From positions 89,485 to 153,484 of the forward strand of contig NZ_FMAC01000008.1 in the NCBI RefSeq assembly GCF_900094555.1: a DNA stretch of 64,000 nt, given 5' to 3'. Positions 34,271 to 43,761 of the stretch are shown piece after piece. The stretch comes from Martinezella hainanensis (lineage in GTDB: Bacteria > Pseudomonadota > Alphaproteobacteria > Rhizobiales > Rhizobiaceae). Each line of letters begins with the position of its first letter. Position 1 is the stretch's first letter. The position numbers and the translations under genes are program-made. The notes beneath the pieces are model-generated. The model was not told the DNA's origin. It did no database searches and saw only the letters and a list, made by a program, of their open reading frames with translations.

Positions 34271-34798
34271 ATGAATTGGACAGACGAACGCGTCGAGAAG
34301 CTGAAAAAGCTATGGTCCGAAGGGTTGAGCGCCAGCCAAATTGCTGCGCAGCTCGGTGGCGTGAGCCGTAATGCCGTCATCGGCAAGGTGCATCGCCTGA
34401 ACCTTCCCGGTCGAGCGAAGGCGGGCGGCACGACAACCGCAGCGCGTACGCCGAAGCGCAGCGCCGCAGCACCTCGCGCCGCAAGCTACGGATCGCGCGT
34501 TGCTACCCGCACGGTGGTCACCCGCCAGCAGGGCGCAACCATGCTGAAGGAAGAGATCGAGGTCGATTCCGTCAACGAAATTCAATATCGCCCGGCTGCA
34601 AATGTCGTCGTTCCGATCTCCCGCCGGCTCGGCCTGACGGAACTGACGGAACGCACCTGCAAGTGGCCGGTCGGCGACCCGCTGAAGGATGATTTCCACT
34701 TCTGCGGCAACGACAGCCCGGATTCGTCGCCTTATTGCACCTATCATCAGCGCATGGCCTACCAGCCGGTGCATGATCGCCGGCGCAACAACGGCTGA
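34271..34798 (+). CDS. gcrA: GcrA cell-cycle regulator
   Basis: Protein of 175 residues. The N-terminal helix-turn-helix (MNWTDERVEKLKKLWSEGLS, ASQIAAQLGGVSRNAVIGKV) is the GcrA DNA-binding domain. A basic Ala/Arg/Thr linker leads to the sigma-70-binding C-terminal domain with RTCKWPVGDP and the Cys-rich end HFCGNDSPDSSPYCTYHQRM. GcrA binds RNA polymerase sigma-70 and promotes transcription at methylated GANTC promoters in alphaproteobacteria. Its own upstream region carries five GANTC sites. Confidence 0.96.
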   Translation: MNWTDERVEKLKKLWSEGLSASQIAAQLGGVSRNAVIGKVHRLNLPGRAKAGGTTTAARTPKRSAAAPRAASYGSRVATRTVVTRQQGATMLKEEIEVDSVNEIQYRPAANVVVPISRRLGLTELTERTCKWPVGDPLKDDFHFCGNDSPDSSPYCTYHQRMAYQPVHDRRRNNG

Positions 34799-34821
34799 AA
34801 GCCATAAGCAAAACCAAAGAG

Positions 34822-34846
34822 AAACGGGCCCTCGAGGCCCGTTTTT
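34822..34846. terminator. Bidirectional terminator between gcrA and phoB
   Basis: AAACGGGCC (34822-34830) and GGCCCGTTT (34836-34844) form a 9-bp stem with a 5-base loop followed by TTTTT on the plus strand. It sits 24 bases after the gcrA stop and 44 before the end of phoB. Confidence 0.85.
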
Positions 34847-34889
34847 CTATTTCCGCCGCTATGTCGTAATGCCCGAGCGGCCTTGCCGC

Positions 34890-35573
34890 TCAGGCTTCCA
34901 TGGAATAGCCCGCGCCACGAACGGTGCGGATGACATCCTGCATATTGGAGAAATTCAGCGCCTTGCGCAGACGGCCGACATGGACGTCGACGGTGCGTTC
35001 GTCGACATAGATATCGTGCCCCCATACGCCATCCAGCAGCTGAGAACGCGAGAAGACGCGGCCCGGTGAGGACATCAGGAACTCCAGCAGGCGGAATTCC
35101 GTTGGCCCCAACCGCACTTCGCGGCTCTTGCGATGGACGCGATGGGTTTCGCGATCCAACTCGATATCGCCACAGCGCAGCACCGTGGAGAGAACCTCCG
35201 GGCGGGCACGCCGCAGCATCGCCTTGACGCGGGCCATCAGCTCCGGCGTCGAGAACGGCTTGACGACATAATCGTCCGCGCCGGTGGAAAGCCCACGCAC
35301 GCGCTCGCTTTCCTCGCCGCGGGCCGTCAGCATGATGATCGGCAGGCGCTCCGTCTCCGGCCGCATACGCAGCCGGCGGCAGAGCTCGATGCCGGATACA
35401 CCGGGGAGCATCCAATCGAGGATCAGGAGATCGGGGATGCGCTCCTGGAGACGCAGCTCAGCCTCATCGCCTCTGAGGATCGTGTCGACCTCGAAGCCTT
35501 CGGCCTCAAGATTGTAGCGCAGCAGAACGCTAAGCGCTTCCTCGTCTTCTACAACAGCAACTCTCGGAACCAT
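34890..35573 (-). CDS. phoB: Phosphate regulon response regulator PhoB
   Basis: OmpR-family regulator of 227 residues. The receiver domain has acidic ED (10-11), the phospho-acceptor Asp in LLILDWMLPG (about 53) and the conserved Lys in VVKPFS. The winged-helix DNA-binding domain follows (residues 128-225; VRLGPTEFRLLEFLMSSPGR, VDVHVGRLRKAL). It binds PHO boxes when phosphorylated by PhoR under phosphate limitation. It is the last gene of the phoR-pstSCAB-phoU-phoB cluster, 31 bases after phoU. Confidence 0.97.
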   Translation of the reverse strand: MVPRVAVVEDEEALSVLLRYNLEAEGFEVDTILRGDEAELRLQERIPDLLILDWMLPGVSGIELCRRLRMRPETERLPIIMLTARGEESERVRGLSTGADDYVVKPFSTPELMARVKAMLRRARPEVLSTVLRCGDIELDRETHRVHRKSREVRLGPTEFRLLEFLMSSPGRVFSRSQLLDGVWGHDIYVDERTVDVHVGRLRKALNFSNMQDVIRTVRGAGYSMEA

Positions 35574-35604
35574 GCGCCTATGGTCTCCTTTCTTCGCTTC
35601 CAGA

Positions 35605-36318
35605 TTATTCCGTCACCGCGCCGACGGTATTGGCGGTATCGTCCTTCGGGCGCTCGCCTTCCGGCTGCGCGCCTGTCGCCATGTAATAGATCGTCTCGGC
35701 GATGTTCGTGGCATGGTCGCCGATGCGCTCGATGTTCTTGGCGCAGAAAAGAAGATGCGTGCAGGTGGTGATGTTGCGCGGATCCTCCATCATGTAGGTC
35801 AACATCTCGCGGAACAGCGAGGTGTACATGGCGTCGATTTCCTCGTCGCGTTCGCGGATCGACACGGCCTTGTCGGGCGAGCGGGTCGCGTAGACATCCA
35901 GAACTTCCTTGAGCTGGCTCAGCGCCAGTTCGGAGAGGTGCTCGATGCCGCGAGCGAGGCGGCGTGGAACGCCGGTGCCCTGAACGGCGATGACGCGCTT
36001 GGCGGTGTTCTTGCCAAGATCGCCAACACGCTCCAGGTCGGAGGCGATGCGGATCGAACCCATGATCTCACGCAGGTCGGCTGCCATCGGCTGGCGGCGA
36101 GCGATCGTGACGATCGCCTTGTCGCCGACTTCGCGCTCCGCATGGTCGAGAACGACGTCGTCGGAAATGACCTTCTGGGCAAGACCGGCATCGCTGTTGA
36201 CGAGCGCGCGTACGCTGTCGCTGACCATCTGCTCGGCCAGGCCGCCCATTTCCGCAATGCGGCGCGTCAGGAACTTCAGGTCTTCGTCGTAGGCAGAGAG
36301 AATGTGAGTGGAGACCAT
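35605..36318 (-). CDS. phoU: Phosphate signalling protein PhoU
   Basis: All-helical protein of 237 residues made of two PhoU repeats (LKFLTRRIAEMGGLAEQMVS, and ALSQLKEVLDVYATRSPDKA). Metal-binding-type acidic clusters are present (DVVLDHAEREVGD, RERDEEIDAMY). PhoU connects the Pst transporter to PhoR, keeping the kinase off when phosphate is plentiful. It lies between pstB and phoB in the usual order. Confidence 0.96.
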   Translation of the reverse strand: MVSTHILSAYDEDLKFLTRRIAEMGGLAEQMVSDSVRALVNSDAGLAQKVISDDVVLDHAEREVGDKAIVTIARRQPMAADLREIMGSIRIASDLERVGDLGKNTAKRVIAVQGTGVPRRLARGIEHLSELALSQLKEVLDVYATRSPDKAVSIRERDEEIDAMYTSLFREMLTYMMEDPRNITTCTHLLFCAKNIERIGDHATNIAETIYYMATGAQPEGERPKDDTANTVGAVTE

Positions 36319-36369
36319 TTTTCTATCCTCAAGGTGAACTGTGTGAAATGAGCCGCGCGCCTGACATCA

Positions 36370-37185
<816 letters not shown>

Positions 37186-37199
37186 CCTACGGCCCTCCC

Positions 37200-38534
37200 T
37201 TACCAGCGCCGCTCGAAGCGGCGGCGCAGCAGGATGGCGCCGATATTCATTGCAACGAGGAAGAAGAGCAGGACGATGATGGCCCCGGACGTTCTTTCGA
37301 CGAAGGCACGCTCGGCTTCGCTCGCCCACATGTAGATCTGCACCGGCAGCGCCGTCGACGGATCGAGAGGCGATGTCGGATAGTTGGCGACAAAGGCGAC
37401 CATGCCGATCAAAAGCAGCGGCGCGGTCTCGCCGAGCGCATGGGCAAGCCCGAGGATCGTGCCCGTCAGAATGCCCGGCATCGCAAGCGGCAGCACGTGA
37501 TGGAAGACCATCTGCATGCGTGAGGCACCAAGCCCGAGCGCAGCACTGCGGATCGACGGCGGCACGGCACGCAATGCCGAGCGCGTGGCGATAATGATCA
37601 TCGGCAGCGTCATAAGGCTCAGCACCAGTCCGCCAACCAGCGAGGCCGAACGCGGCAGGCCCATCATGTTGATGAAGACCGAGAGACCCAGCAGGCCGTA
37701 GACGATCGAAGGAACGGCCGCGAGATTGTTGATGTTGACCTCGATCAGATCCGTCAGCCGGTTCTTCGGCGCGAACTCCTCCAGATAGATCGACGCCGCA
37801 ACGCCGACGGGCAGAGCAAGAACGAGCACGGTCAGCATCAGATAGAGCGAGCCGATCAGCGCGACACCGAGACCGGCGGCCTCCGGCCGGCTCGAATTGC
37901 CCGATACGAAGAGTCCGCTGTTGAAAGTCTTGTACAGTGCGCCGCTATCGCTGAGCTGTTTCATCCAGGCGACCTGCCGATCGGATACCTTGCGATCCTT
38001 CTCGTCGACTGTCAGATCGATCTGACCCTTGTTGGCGGAATCGATATTGGCGCTGGCCAGGAAGGTGACGTTCTCAGTCGTTCCAATGATCGAGGCGTTG
38101 GCAACGACCCGGTCACGCAATGCGACCCTCGCGCCATCCGACACCATCGCCATCGCTTCACGAACGAGCACACGATTGGCCGGATCGATGCCAAGCGCCT
38201 TCACCAGGGCGTCGCGCACCAGCACCGGATAGTTAGCAGCGATCAGTACCTTCGGATCGCTGGTGCGTTTGGCAGTCGGGTCGATCACCTTCTCGGTGAA
38301 TTCGATCGGCAGGGTGATCGAGGTCTGAACGAAGGCGGTATAGCCCGTGCGGACCACGGTCGAGACCAGGATGATGAGGAAGACGAGACCAAAGATGACG
38401 GCCGTGATGCCGTAGGCGCGGAAGCGGCGCTCGGCGGCGTAGCGTCGCCTGATGCCGATATCGCGGCGCGCGGGCGCACCCGGCGTCAGGCCGCGCGGCA
38501 TGTTCACCTGAGGGGAGGATACGATGTCGCTCAT
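37200..38534 (-). CDS. pstA: Phosphate ABC transporter permease PstA
   Basis: Permease of 444 residues. Compared with enteric PstA (about 296) it has an extra N-terminal span and a large soluble insertion, the normal alphaproteobacterial form. Then come the five to six transport spans with the EAA-like loop SIRSAALGLGASRMQMVFHH and HALGETAPLLLIGMVA. The start at 38534 overlaps the pstC stop by four bases (ATGA), indicating coupling. The frame remains open far upstream on this strand, opposite in phase to pstC, but that part is not coding. Confidence 0.94.
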   Translation of the reverse strand: MSDIVSSPQVNMPRGLTPGAPARRDIGIRRRYAAERRFRAYGITAVIFGLVFLIILVSTVVRTGYTAFVQTSITLPIEFTEKVIDPTAKRTSDPKVLIAANYPVLVRDALVKALGIDPANRVLVREAMAMVSDGARVALRDRVVANASIIGTTENVTFLASANIDSANKGQIDLTVDEKDRKVSDRQVAWMKQLSDSGALYKTFNSGLFVSGNSSRPEAAGLGVALIGSLYLMLTVLVLALPVGVAASIYLEEFAPKNRLTDLIEVNINNLAAVPSIVYGLLGLSVFINMMGLPRSASLVGGLVLSLMTLPMIIIATRSALRAVPPSIRSAALGLGASRMQMVFHHVLPLAMPGILTGTILGLAHALGETAPLLLIGMVAFVANYPTSPLDPSTALPVQIYMWASEAERAFVERTSGAIIVLLFFLVAMNIGAILLRRRFERRW

Positions 38535-40018
38535 TCGTATTGCTCCCTGTAGCGGCGGACGATGTAGAGCGCATAGACATTGAGGCACAGCGTCAGGCAG
38601 AACAACGTGATACCGAGCGCAAAAGCGACAAGCGTCTGCGGCGAGGTAAACTCCAGATCGCCGGTCAGCTGGTTGACGATCTTCACGGTGACAGTCGTCA
38701 TCGGTTCGAAGGGATCTAGCTGCATGCGGGCGGCCACGCCGGCGGCCAGCACCACGATCATGGTTTCGCCGATCGCCCGCGACGCGGTCATCAGCAGCGC
38801 ACCGACGATGCCCGGAAGGGCGGCCGGCAGGAGCACGCGCTTGACCGTTTCGGAACGCGTGGCGCCGAGGCCGAGCGAGCCGTCGCGCAGCGAGCGCGGC
38901 ACGGCCATGATGATATCGTCCGATAGCGAGGAAACGTAAGGAATGAGCATCACGCCCATGACGAAGCCGGCCGTCAAAACGCTCTGCGCCTCGATGAAGC
39001 TTCTGTAGCTCCCGGTCATCAAGCCATCGATCTCGGCGGAGATATCGCGCAGGAAGGGGCCGACCGTGATGAGGGCGAAGAAGCCGTAGACGATCGTCGG
39101 AATGCCGGCCAACACCTCCAGCATCGGCTTGGCGATGGAGCGCACGCGCGCCGAGGCATATTCCGCCATGTAGATCGCCGCGAACAGGCCGATGGGCACG
39201 GCAAAGAGCATGGCAACGAAGCCGATATAGATCGTGCCGGCCAGCAGCGGGATCAGGCCAAAGGTGCCCGAGGTCTGCGAGCCTGCGCCGGTGAAGCGCG
39301 GATCCCAGACGATTCCGAAGAAGAATTCGTTGGCCGGCACCATGCTGAAGAACCGCGCCGCTTCCGAAAGCATGGAAACGACGATCCCGACCGTGGTCAG
39401 CACCGCAATGGAAGAGGCGACGATCAGGGCACCGAGAATGACCTGCTCGACACGGTTTCGAGCGCGAAAACGTGGCGCTATGGCGCGCAGGCCATAAGCG
39501 GCGCACAGCAGCGACAGGATGATCGCCGCCGCCGACATCACCAGTCGGCTCACTTCGCGCATGCGATTGTACTTGTTGGCGGCATCGATCATATAGCCGG
39601 TGGGGCGAACGGCGAGGGGGACGCCCTTCTGCGCCAGCAGCAATTGTAGATCAGCCTTGCCGCCATCGACATCGGCAAGTTCCTCGCTATCGAGCATACG
39701 CATGCCGTGGGCGATGCTGCGCACCATGCCGTAGCTGAGATTGAGTTCGGCCAGCGGAAGAGACTGAACCTCCTCGGGGAAGGATTTGGTCACCACGCGG
39801 TCGATCACGATTGGGCTGACGATCAGCCAGACGCAGACGAGCGCCAAAGCCGGAAGTATCGCCCAGATAGCGGCATAAGCACCGTGATAGCCGAGCCGGG
39901 AATGCATGGACGAAGACCTGCCGCCCGACAGCGCAGCCGCCCTCACCCGCCCCAGCACGAAAGCGGAGGCGCCGAAGACCGACAAGCAGAGCAGCAGCAG
40001 CGATACACTCATTCCCAT
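38531..40018 (-). CDS. pstC: Phosphate ABC transporter permease PstC
   Basis: Permease of 495 residues. The first 200 residues, with two or three spans and a periplasmic loop, are an extension typical of Rhizobiales. The conserved permease core begins near FFGIVWDPRFTGAG and includes the EAA-like loop RDGSLGLGATRSETVKRVLL and AIGETMIVVLAAG. It forms the channel with PstA. It starts 56 bases after pstS and overlaps pstA by four bases. Confidence 0.94.
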   Translation of the reverse strand: MGMSVSLLLLCLSVFGASAFVLGRVRAAALSGGRSSSMHSRLGYHGAYAAIWAILPALALVCVWLIVSPIVIDRVVTKSFPEEVQSLPLAELNLSYGMVRSIAHGMRMLDSEELADVDGGKADLQLLLAQKGVPLAVRPTGYMIDAANKYNRMREVSRLVMSAAAIILSLLCAAYGLRAIAPRFRARNRVEQVILGALIVASSIAVLTTVGIVVSMLSEAARFFSMVPANEFFFGIVWDPRFTGAGSQTSGTFGLIPLLAGTIYIGFVAMLFAVPIGLFAAIYMAEYASARVRSIAKPMLEVLAGIPTIVYGFFALITVGPFLRDISAEIDGLMTGSYRSFIEAQSVLTAGFVMGVMLIPYVSSLSDDIIMAVPRSLRDGSLGLGATRSETVKRVLLPAALPGIVGALLMTASRAIGETMIVVLAAGVAARMQLDPFEPMTTVTVKIVNQLTGDLEFTSPQTLVAFALGITLFCLTLCLNVYALYIVRRYREQYE

Positions 40019-40074
40019 TCCCCGGCGAACGCCGGCGCAGCAACGAGCCGCGCCGGTGCTCGATCCTTACGCAC

Positions 40075-41109
40075 TCACATGATCTTCCCGCCCGCGAAAT
40101 CCTTGCGGATCTGGTCGCGTTCTGCATCCGGCGCAGGCACGAGGCCATATTCCGCCAGCGGACTGTCCGGTCCGATCATCTGATCGCTCGTGAAGAAATC
40201 GACATATTCCTTGAGCCCAGGGATGACACCCAGATGGGCCTTCTTGACGTAAAAGAACAACGGCCGCGATACCGGATAGGTGCCATCGGCGATCGTCTGG
40301 CCCGAGGGCACGATGCCGCTGACAGTGGCGACCTTCAGCTTGTCGGCGTTGTTCTGGAAGAAATACAGGCCAAAGACGCCGATGCCGTGCTTGTTGGCAT
40401 TGATGCGGGCCAGCGTCTCGGGATAGTCGCCGTCGATATCGACAGCGACGCCATCCTTGCGCACGGCTATGCATTTCTTGGCCTGCTGGCCGGCATCGGA
40501 AACCGCGGCCTTGATGACATCAGCCGCGCCGGAAGCCTTGCAGCCGGCGGCAAGCACCTTTTCTTCGAAGACTTCGCGCGTGCCATGCTTCTCGCCCGGA
40601 ATATAGGCGACGATTTCAAAATCCGGCAGCGACGGGTTGATCTCAGACCACTTCTTGTAGGGGTTGGCGACCAGCTTGCCATCGACGACCACTTCGGCGG
40701 CAAGCGCCTTGTAGAGGTCGACCGGCTCGAACTTGATGTCGGGATTGCTCTTGTCGAAGGCAAAGACGATGCCGTCATAGCCGATCTTGATCTGCTGGAT
40801 GTCAGCAACGCCGGCGGCCTTACAGGCTTCGACTTCACTGTCCTTGATCGGGCGCGACGAATTGGCGATGTCGATTGAATCCGTTCCGACGCCCTTGCAG
40901 AACTCCTTCAGGCCGGCTCCGGAGCCGCCGGACTCCACCACGGGAGTCTTGAAATTGGTGAAGGTCTCGCCGAAGGTTTCAGCAACGATCTTGGCATATG
41001 GAAATACGGTCGACGAGCCGGCAATCTGAATTTGATCGCGGGCGGTTGCAGCTCCTCCAAGGGCAGCCGATGCAACCAGCGCAAGAATGGATATTTTCAA
41101 AGCATTCAT
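40075..41109 (-). CDS. pstS: Phosphate-binding periplasmic protein PstS
   Basis: Protein of 344 residues with a signal peptide (LALVASAALGGAATARD). The PstS phosphate-site blocks are IAGSSTVFPYAKIVAE, VESGGSGAGLKEFCKGVG, DSIDIANSSRPIKDSE, and EKHGTREVFEEKV. It captures phosphate in the periplasm for PstCAB. Three PHO half-sites lie about 100 bases upstream, so this is where the main PhoB-controlled promoter of the cluster should be. Confidence 0.96.
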   Translation of the reverse strand: MNALKISILALVASAALGGAATARDQIQIAGSSTVFPYAKIVAETFGETFTNFKTPVVESGGSGAGLKEFCKGVGTDSIDIANSSRPIKDSEVEACKAAGVADIQQIKIGYDGIVFAFDKSNPDIKFEPVDLYKALAAEVVVDGKLVANPYKKWSEINPSLPDFEIVAYIPGEKHGTREVFEEKVLAAGCKASGAADVIKAAVSDAGQQAKKCIAVRKDGVAVDIDGDYPETLARINANKHGIGVFGLYFFQNNADKLKVATVSGIVPSGQTIADGTYPVSRPLFFYVKKAHLGVIPGLKEYVDFFTSDQMIGPDSPLAEYGLVPAPDAERDQIRKDFAGGKIM

Positions 41110-41205
41110 AACGAATCCCCCTAATGAGCTTTGAAGAGCGCTGAGGTGGACGCCACATCCACTTTTTCAGCAGTCCATTCTTACTGGCGAAAACACCGCC
41201 CTTTT

Positions 41206-41234
41206 ATGTCAGGCGAGTGAAACAATTATGACAG
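41206..41234 (-). promoter_or_regulatory. PHO box array upstream of pstS
   Basis: Minus strand: CTGTCAT (41234-41228), AATT, GTTTCAC (41223-41217), TCGC, CTGACAT (41212-41206). These are three direct repeats with exactly 11-bp period, the PhoB-binding pattern. The first half-site is perfect, the third matches six of seven and the middle four of seven. Confidence 0.85.
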
Positions 41235-41294
41235 ACCATCTATCTGATATTATTTGGATAAATCACCGGCTAAAAGAGCGTTTTATAGAGGTTC

Positions 41295-42551
41295 TCAGAA
41301 GCGGACCGTAAAGTCGGTTCCCTTTCCAACTTCCGACTTGACGATCAGTCTGGCGCGGTGGCGGGTCAGGATGTGCTTGACAATAGCAAGCCCGAGACCG
41401 GTTCCCTTCTTGGATCGACTGTCCTCAACGTTGACGCGATAGAAGCGCTCGGTCAGACGCGGCACATGTTCTGCGGGTATCCCCGGCCCCTTGTCCGAGA
41501 CGACGACCTCGACGGCCTGATCGGCACCACTCAGCAGCGAAACTTCGACCGACTTGCCTTCCTGGCCATATTTGCAAGCATTCTCGATCAGGTTCTCGAA
41601 GACCTGCACCAGCTCGTCGCGATCGCCCAATACCTCCACCTTGCCTGTCGGCAAATGCAGATTGATGGTCACATCGAGATCACCGGCAAGCGGCAGCAGG
41701 GAGTCGCGCACATGGCCAAGCAGGGGTACGAGATCCACCTTCTGATCCGGCGCAATATGTGACTTCAGCTCCAGGCGCGACAGCGAGAGGAGGTCGTCGA
41801 CCAGCCTGCTCATGCGGGTCGTCTGATCGAGCATGATGCCAAGAAAACGCTGCTGCGCCTTGGCATCGGACTTGGCCGGCCCCTGGATTGTCTCGATGAA
41901 GCCGCGAAGCGAAGCGAGCGGCGTGCGCAGCTCATGGCTGGCATTGGCGACGAAATCAGAACGCATGCGGTCGATATGGCGCAGCTCCGATATATCGCGG
42001 AAGGAGAGCAGGAAGAGGGCATCCTCTTGCCTGTCGATCTCGGGCAAATGGATCGGTGCGATGCGCACGACATAGACCCGCTCCGAGGGCAGACGCTCGG
42101 AATGCTCGATCTGGTTCGGCGTATTGGTGGCGATGGTCTCGCGCACCATATCGAGCAGGCCTGGCGAGCGCAGCTTCGAGGAAATATGCGCTCCAATCGG
42201 AAAGGCGCCGAAGGCTTTTTCGACGGCCATGTTCTGCACCAGCACCGACGCTTCACGATCGATGATCAGCACCGGCATGTCGAGCGACGCCAATCCCGCA
42301 AAGGCGGTGCGCAATAGGGCTTGCGGATCGACGGGCGCCGACTCGGCCTGCGATGGCACCACCACCCGCTCGACCAGCGGCGGGCGAAGCAGCGTGACGA
42401 TCATGACGATGGCCCAGATCCAGAATACGGCACCGGTGTTGATGCCTTCAACGAGGGCGAGCGCGGCAATCAGCGTCGCCAGAACCAGGATGGCACTCTC
42501 CTGCCGTAGCCGCACTGCCAACTTCCTGACAAATGACCATTCGTCTTCCAA
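41295..42551 (-). CDS. phoR: Phosphate regulon sensor histidine kinase PhoR
   Basis: Kinase of 418 residues. Two membrane spans (20-37 and 41-56) precede a PAS-like domain (about 85-190; MPVLIIDREASVLVQNMAVE). The HisKA domain has the phospho-acceptor His in ANASHELRTPLASL (about 206). The HATPase domain shows LIENACKYG (N box), DKGPGIP (G1) and GTGLGLAIVKH (G2). It phosphorylates PhoB when phosphate is scarce, with control by PstSCAB-PhoU. It is the first gene of the cluster, 185 bases before pstS. Confidence 0.95.
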   Translation of the reverse strand: MEDEWSFVRKLAVRLRQESAILVLATLIAALALVEGINTGAVFWIWAIVMIVTLLRPPLVERVVVPSQAESAPVDPQALLRTAFAGLASLDMPVLIIDREASVLVQNMAVEKAFGAFPIGAHISSKLRSPGLLDMVRETIATNTPNQIEHSERLPSERVYVVRIAPIHLPEIDRQEDALFLLSFRDISELRHIDRMRSDFVANASHELRTPLASLRGFIETIQGPAKSDAKAQQRFLGIMLDQTTRMSRLVDDLLSLSRLELKSHIAPDQKVDLVPLLGHVRDSLLPLAGDLDVTINLHLPTGKVEVLGDRDELVQVFENLIENACKYGQEGKSVEVSLLSGADQAVEVVVSDKGPGIPAEHVPRLTERFYRVNVEDSRSKKGTGLGLAIVKHILTRHRARLIVKSEVGKGTDFTVRF

Positions 42552-42797
42552 CTGCGCCCGTCCCTTCGCCTACCATCATGGAATGCTGGATTCCGCGTCT
42601 TATCCGCGATTCATGACAGAAGTATTCGGCTCTATCCACAGAAGCCCGTAACTGACAAGAATAAATGTAGCCGGCAAAACAGGGTGACGGCAAAAGGCTT
42701 GAAACCATTGAACAAAAGCTCCAGTTTCCTCGAAGAGCTTTTTTGCCGCCGTCAGGCGGCAGGGTTAACACAGCGTAAACAGCCGAGGAGCCGACAT

Positions 42798-43679
42798 ATG
42801 GGGGAGAAAGCAGAAAGCCGCGCGGTGGAACTGGATATTCGTGGCGTCAAGCGCATATTCGATGTCGATGATCCCGTCCTGCCGAGCTGGATCGACGACG
42901 AGGCTCTGACCTCGGGCGGCTATCCCTACAACAAGAAGCTCAAGGAAGACGAATATCTGGGTGAGCTGAAAGCGCTGCAGATCGAGCTCATCAAGGTGCA
43001 ATTCTGGCTACAGGCGACCGGCAAGCGGGTGATGGCGCTGTTCGAAGGGCGCGACGCCGCCGGAAAGGGCGGCTCGATTGCCGCGACCTCGGCCCATATG
43101 AATCCCCGTCTGGCGCGCGTGGTGGCACTGACGAAGCCAACGGATCGCGAAGGCGGCCAATGGTACTTCCAGCGCTATGTCGCCCAGTTTCCGACGGCGG
43201 GCGAATTCGTGCTGTTCGACCGCTCCTGGTATAACCGCGCCGGCGTCGAGCCGGTCATGGGCTTCTGCACGCCGAAGCAATACGAGCAGTTTCTGAAACA
43301 GGCGCCGCAGATGGAAAAGCTCATCGTCCAGGAGGGCATCTATTTCTTCAAATTCTATCTCGATATCGGCCGGGAGATGCAGCTGAAGCGGTTCCATGAC
43401 CGACGTCACGATCCGCGTGCCGTCTGGAAGCTTTCCTCGATGGATATCGCCGCCCTGCCGAAATGGAAGGACTACAGCGAGAAGCGCGATCGCATGCTGA
43501 AGGATACGCATACCGACCATGCACCCTGGACCGTCATTCGCGCCAACGACAAGCGACGTGCCCGCCTGAATCTTGTCCGTCACATTCTGCTGACGCTCGA
43601 CTATGACGGCAAGGACAAGAAGGCCATCGGCAAGATCGACGAAAAAATCCTCGGCATGGGTTCGGACATTCTCGCCTAG
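42798..43679 (+). CDS. ppk2: Polyphosphate kinase 2 (PPK2 family)
   Basis: Protein of 293 residues with the PPK2 P-loop fold: Walker A EGRDAAGKGG (83-92), Walker B FVLFDRSWYNR (137-147) and lid residues in FHDRRHDPRAVWKLSSMD. PPK2 enzymes transfer phosphate between polyphosphate and nucleotides, usually favouring nucleotide phosphorylation. The start at 42798 has GAGGAG upstream. The gene is divergent from phoR, tying phosphate storage to the phosphate regulon by position. An upstream PHO-like half-site at 42613-42619 is weak. Confidence 0.92.
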   Translation: MGEKAESRAVELDIRGVKRIFDVDDPVLPSWIDDEALTSGGYPYNKKLKEDEYLGELKALQIELIKVQFWLQATGKRVMALFEGRDAAGKGGSIAATSAHMNPRLARVVALTKPTDREGGQWYFQRYVAQFPTAGEFVLFDRSWYNRAGVEPVMGFCTPKQYEQFLKQAPQMEKLIVQEGIYFFKFYLDIGREMQLKRFHDRRHDPRAVWKLSSMDIAALPKWKDYSEKRDRMLKDTHTDHAPWTVIRANDKRRARLNLVRHILLTLDYDGKDKKAIGKIDEKILGMGSDILA

Positions 43680-43695
43680 AGCCTTTTGCCTTGAC

Positions 43696-43740
43696 GCAAT
43701 TCCAGGCGGAAAACCGCTGCGCATTTTTCCTGGAATTGCT
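43696..43740. repeat. Copy of the AAAACCGCTGCGCA intergenic repeat
   Basis: Perfect 11-bp outer arms GCAATTCCAGG and CCTGGAATTGC flank GGAAAACCGCTGCGCATTTT. It lies between ppk2 and the convergent hypothetical gene and may double as a 3'-end hairpin. Confidence 0.75.
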
Positions 43741-43761
43741 TTAACGGCATGCAGCCCGGGC

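Noticed and set aside
38535..39506. Upstream extension of the pstA frame
   Set aside because: It lies in another phase of pstC; the pstA start at 38534 has the expected ATGA overlap.
42613..42619. PHO box for phoR or ppk2
   Set aside because: Only one half-site is good; the 11-bp-spaced neighbours do not match, so it is not listed as a feature.
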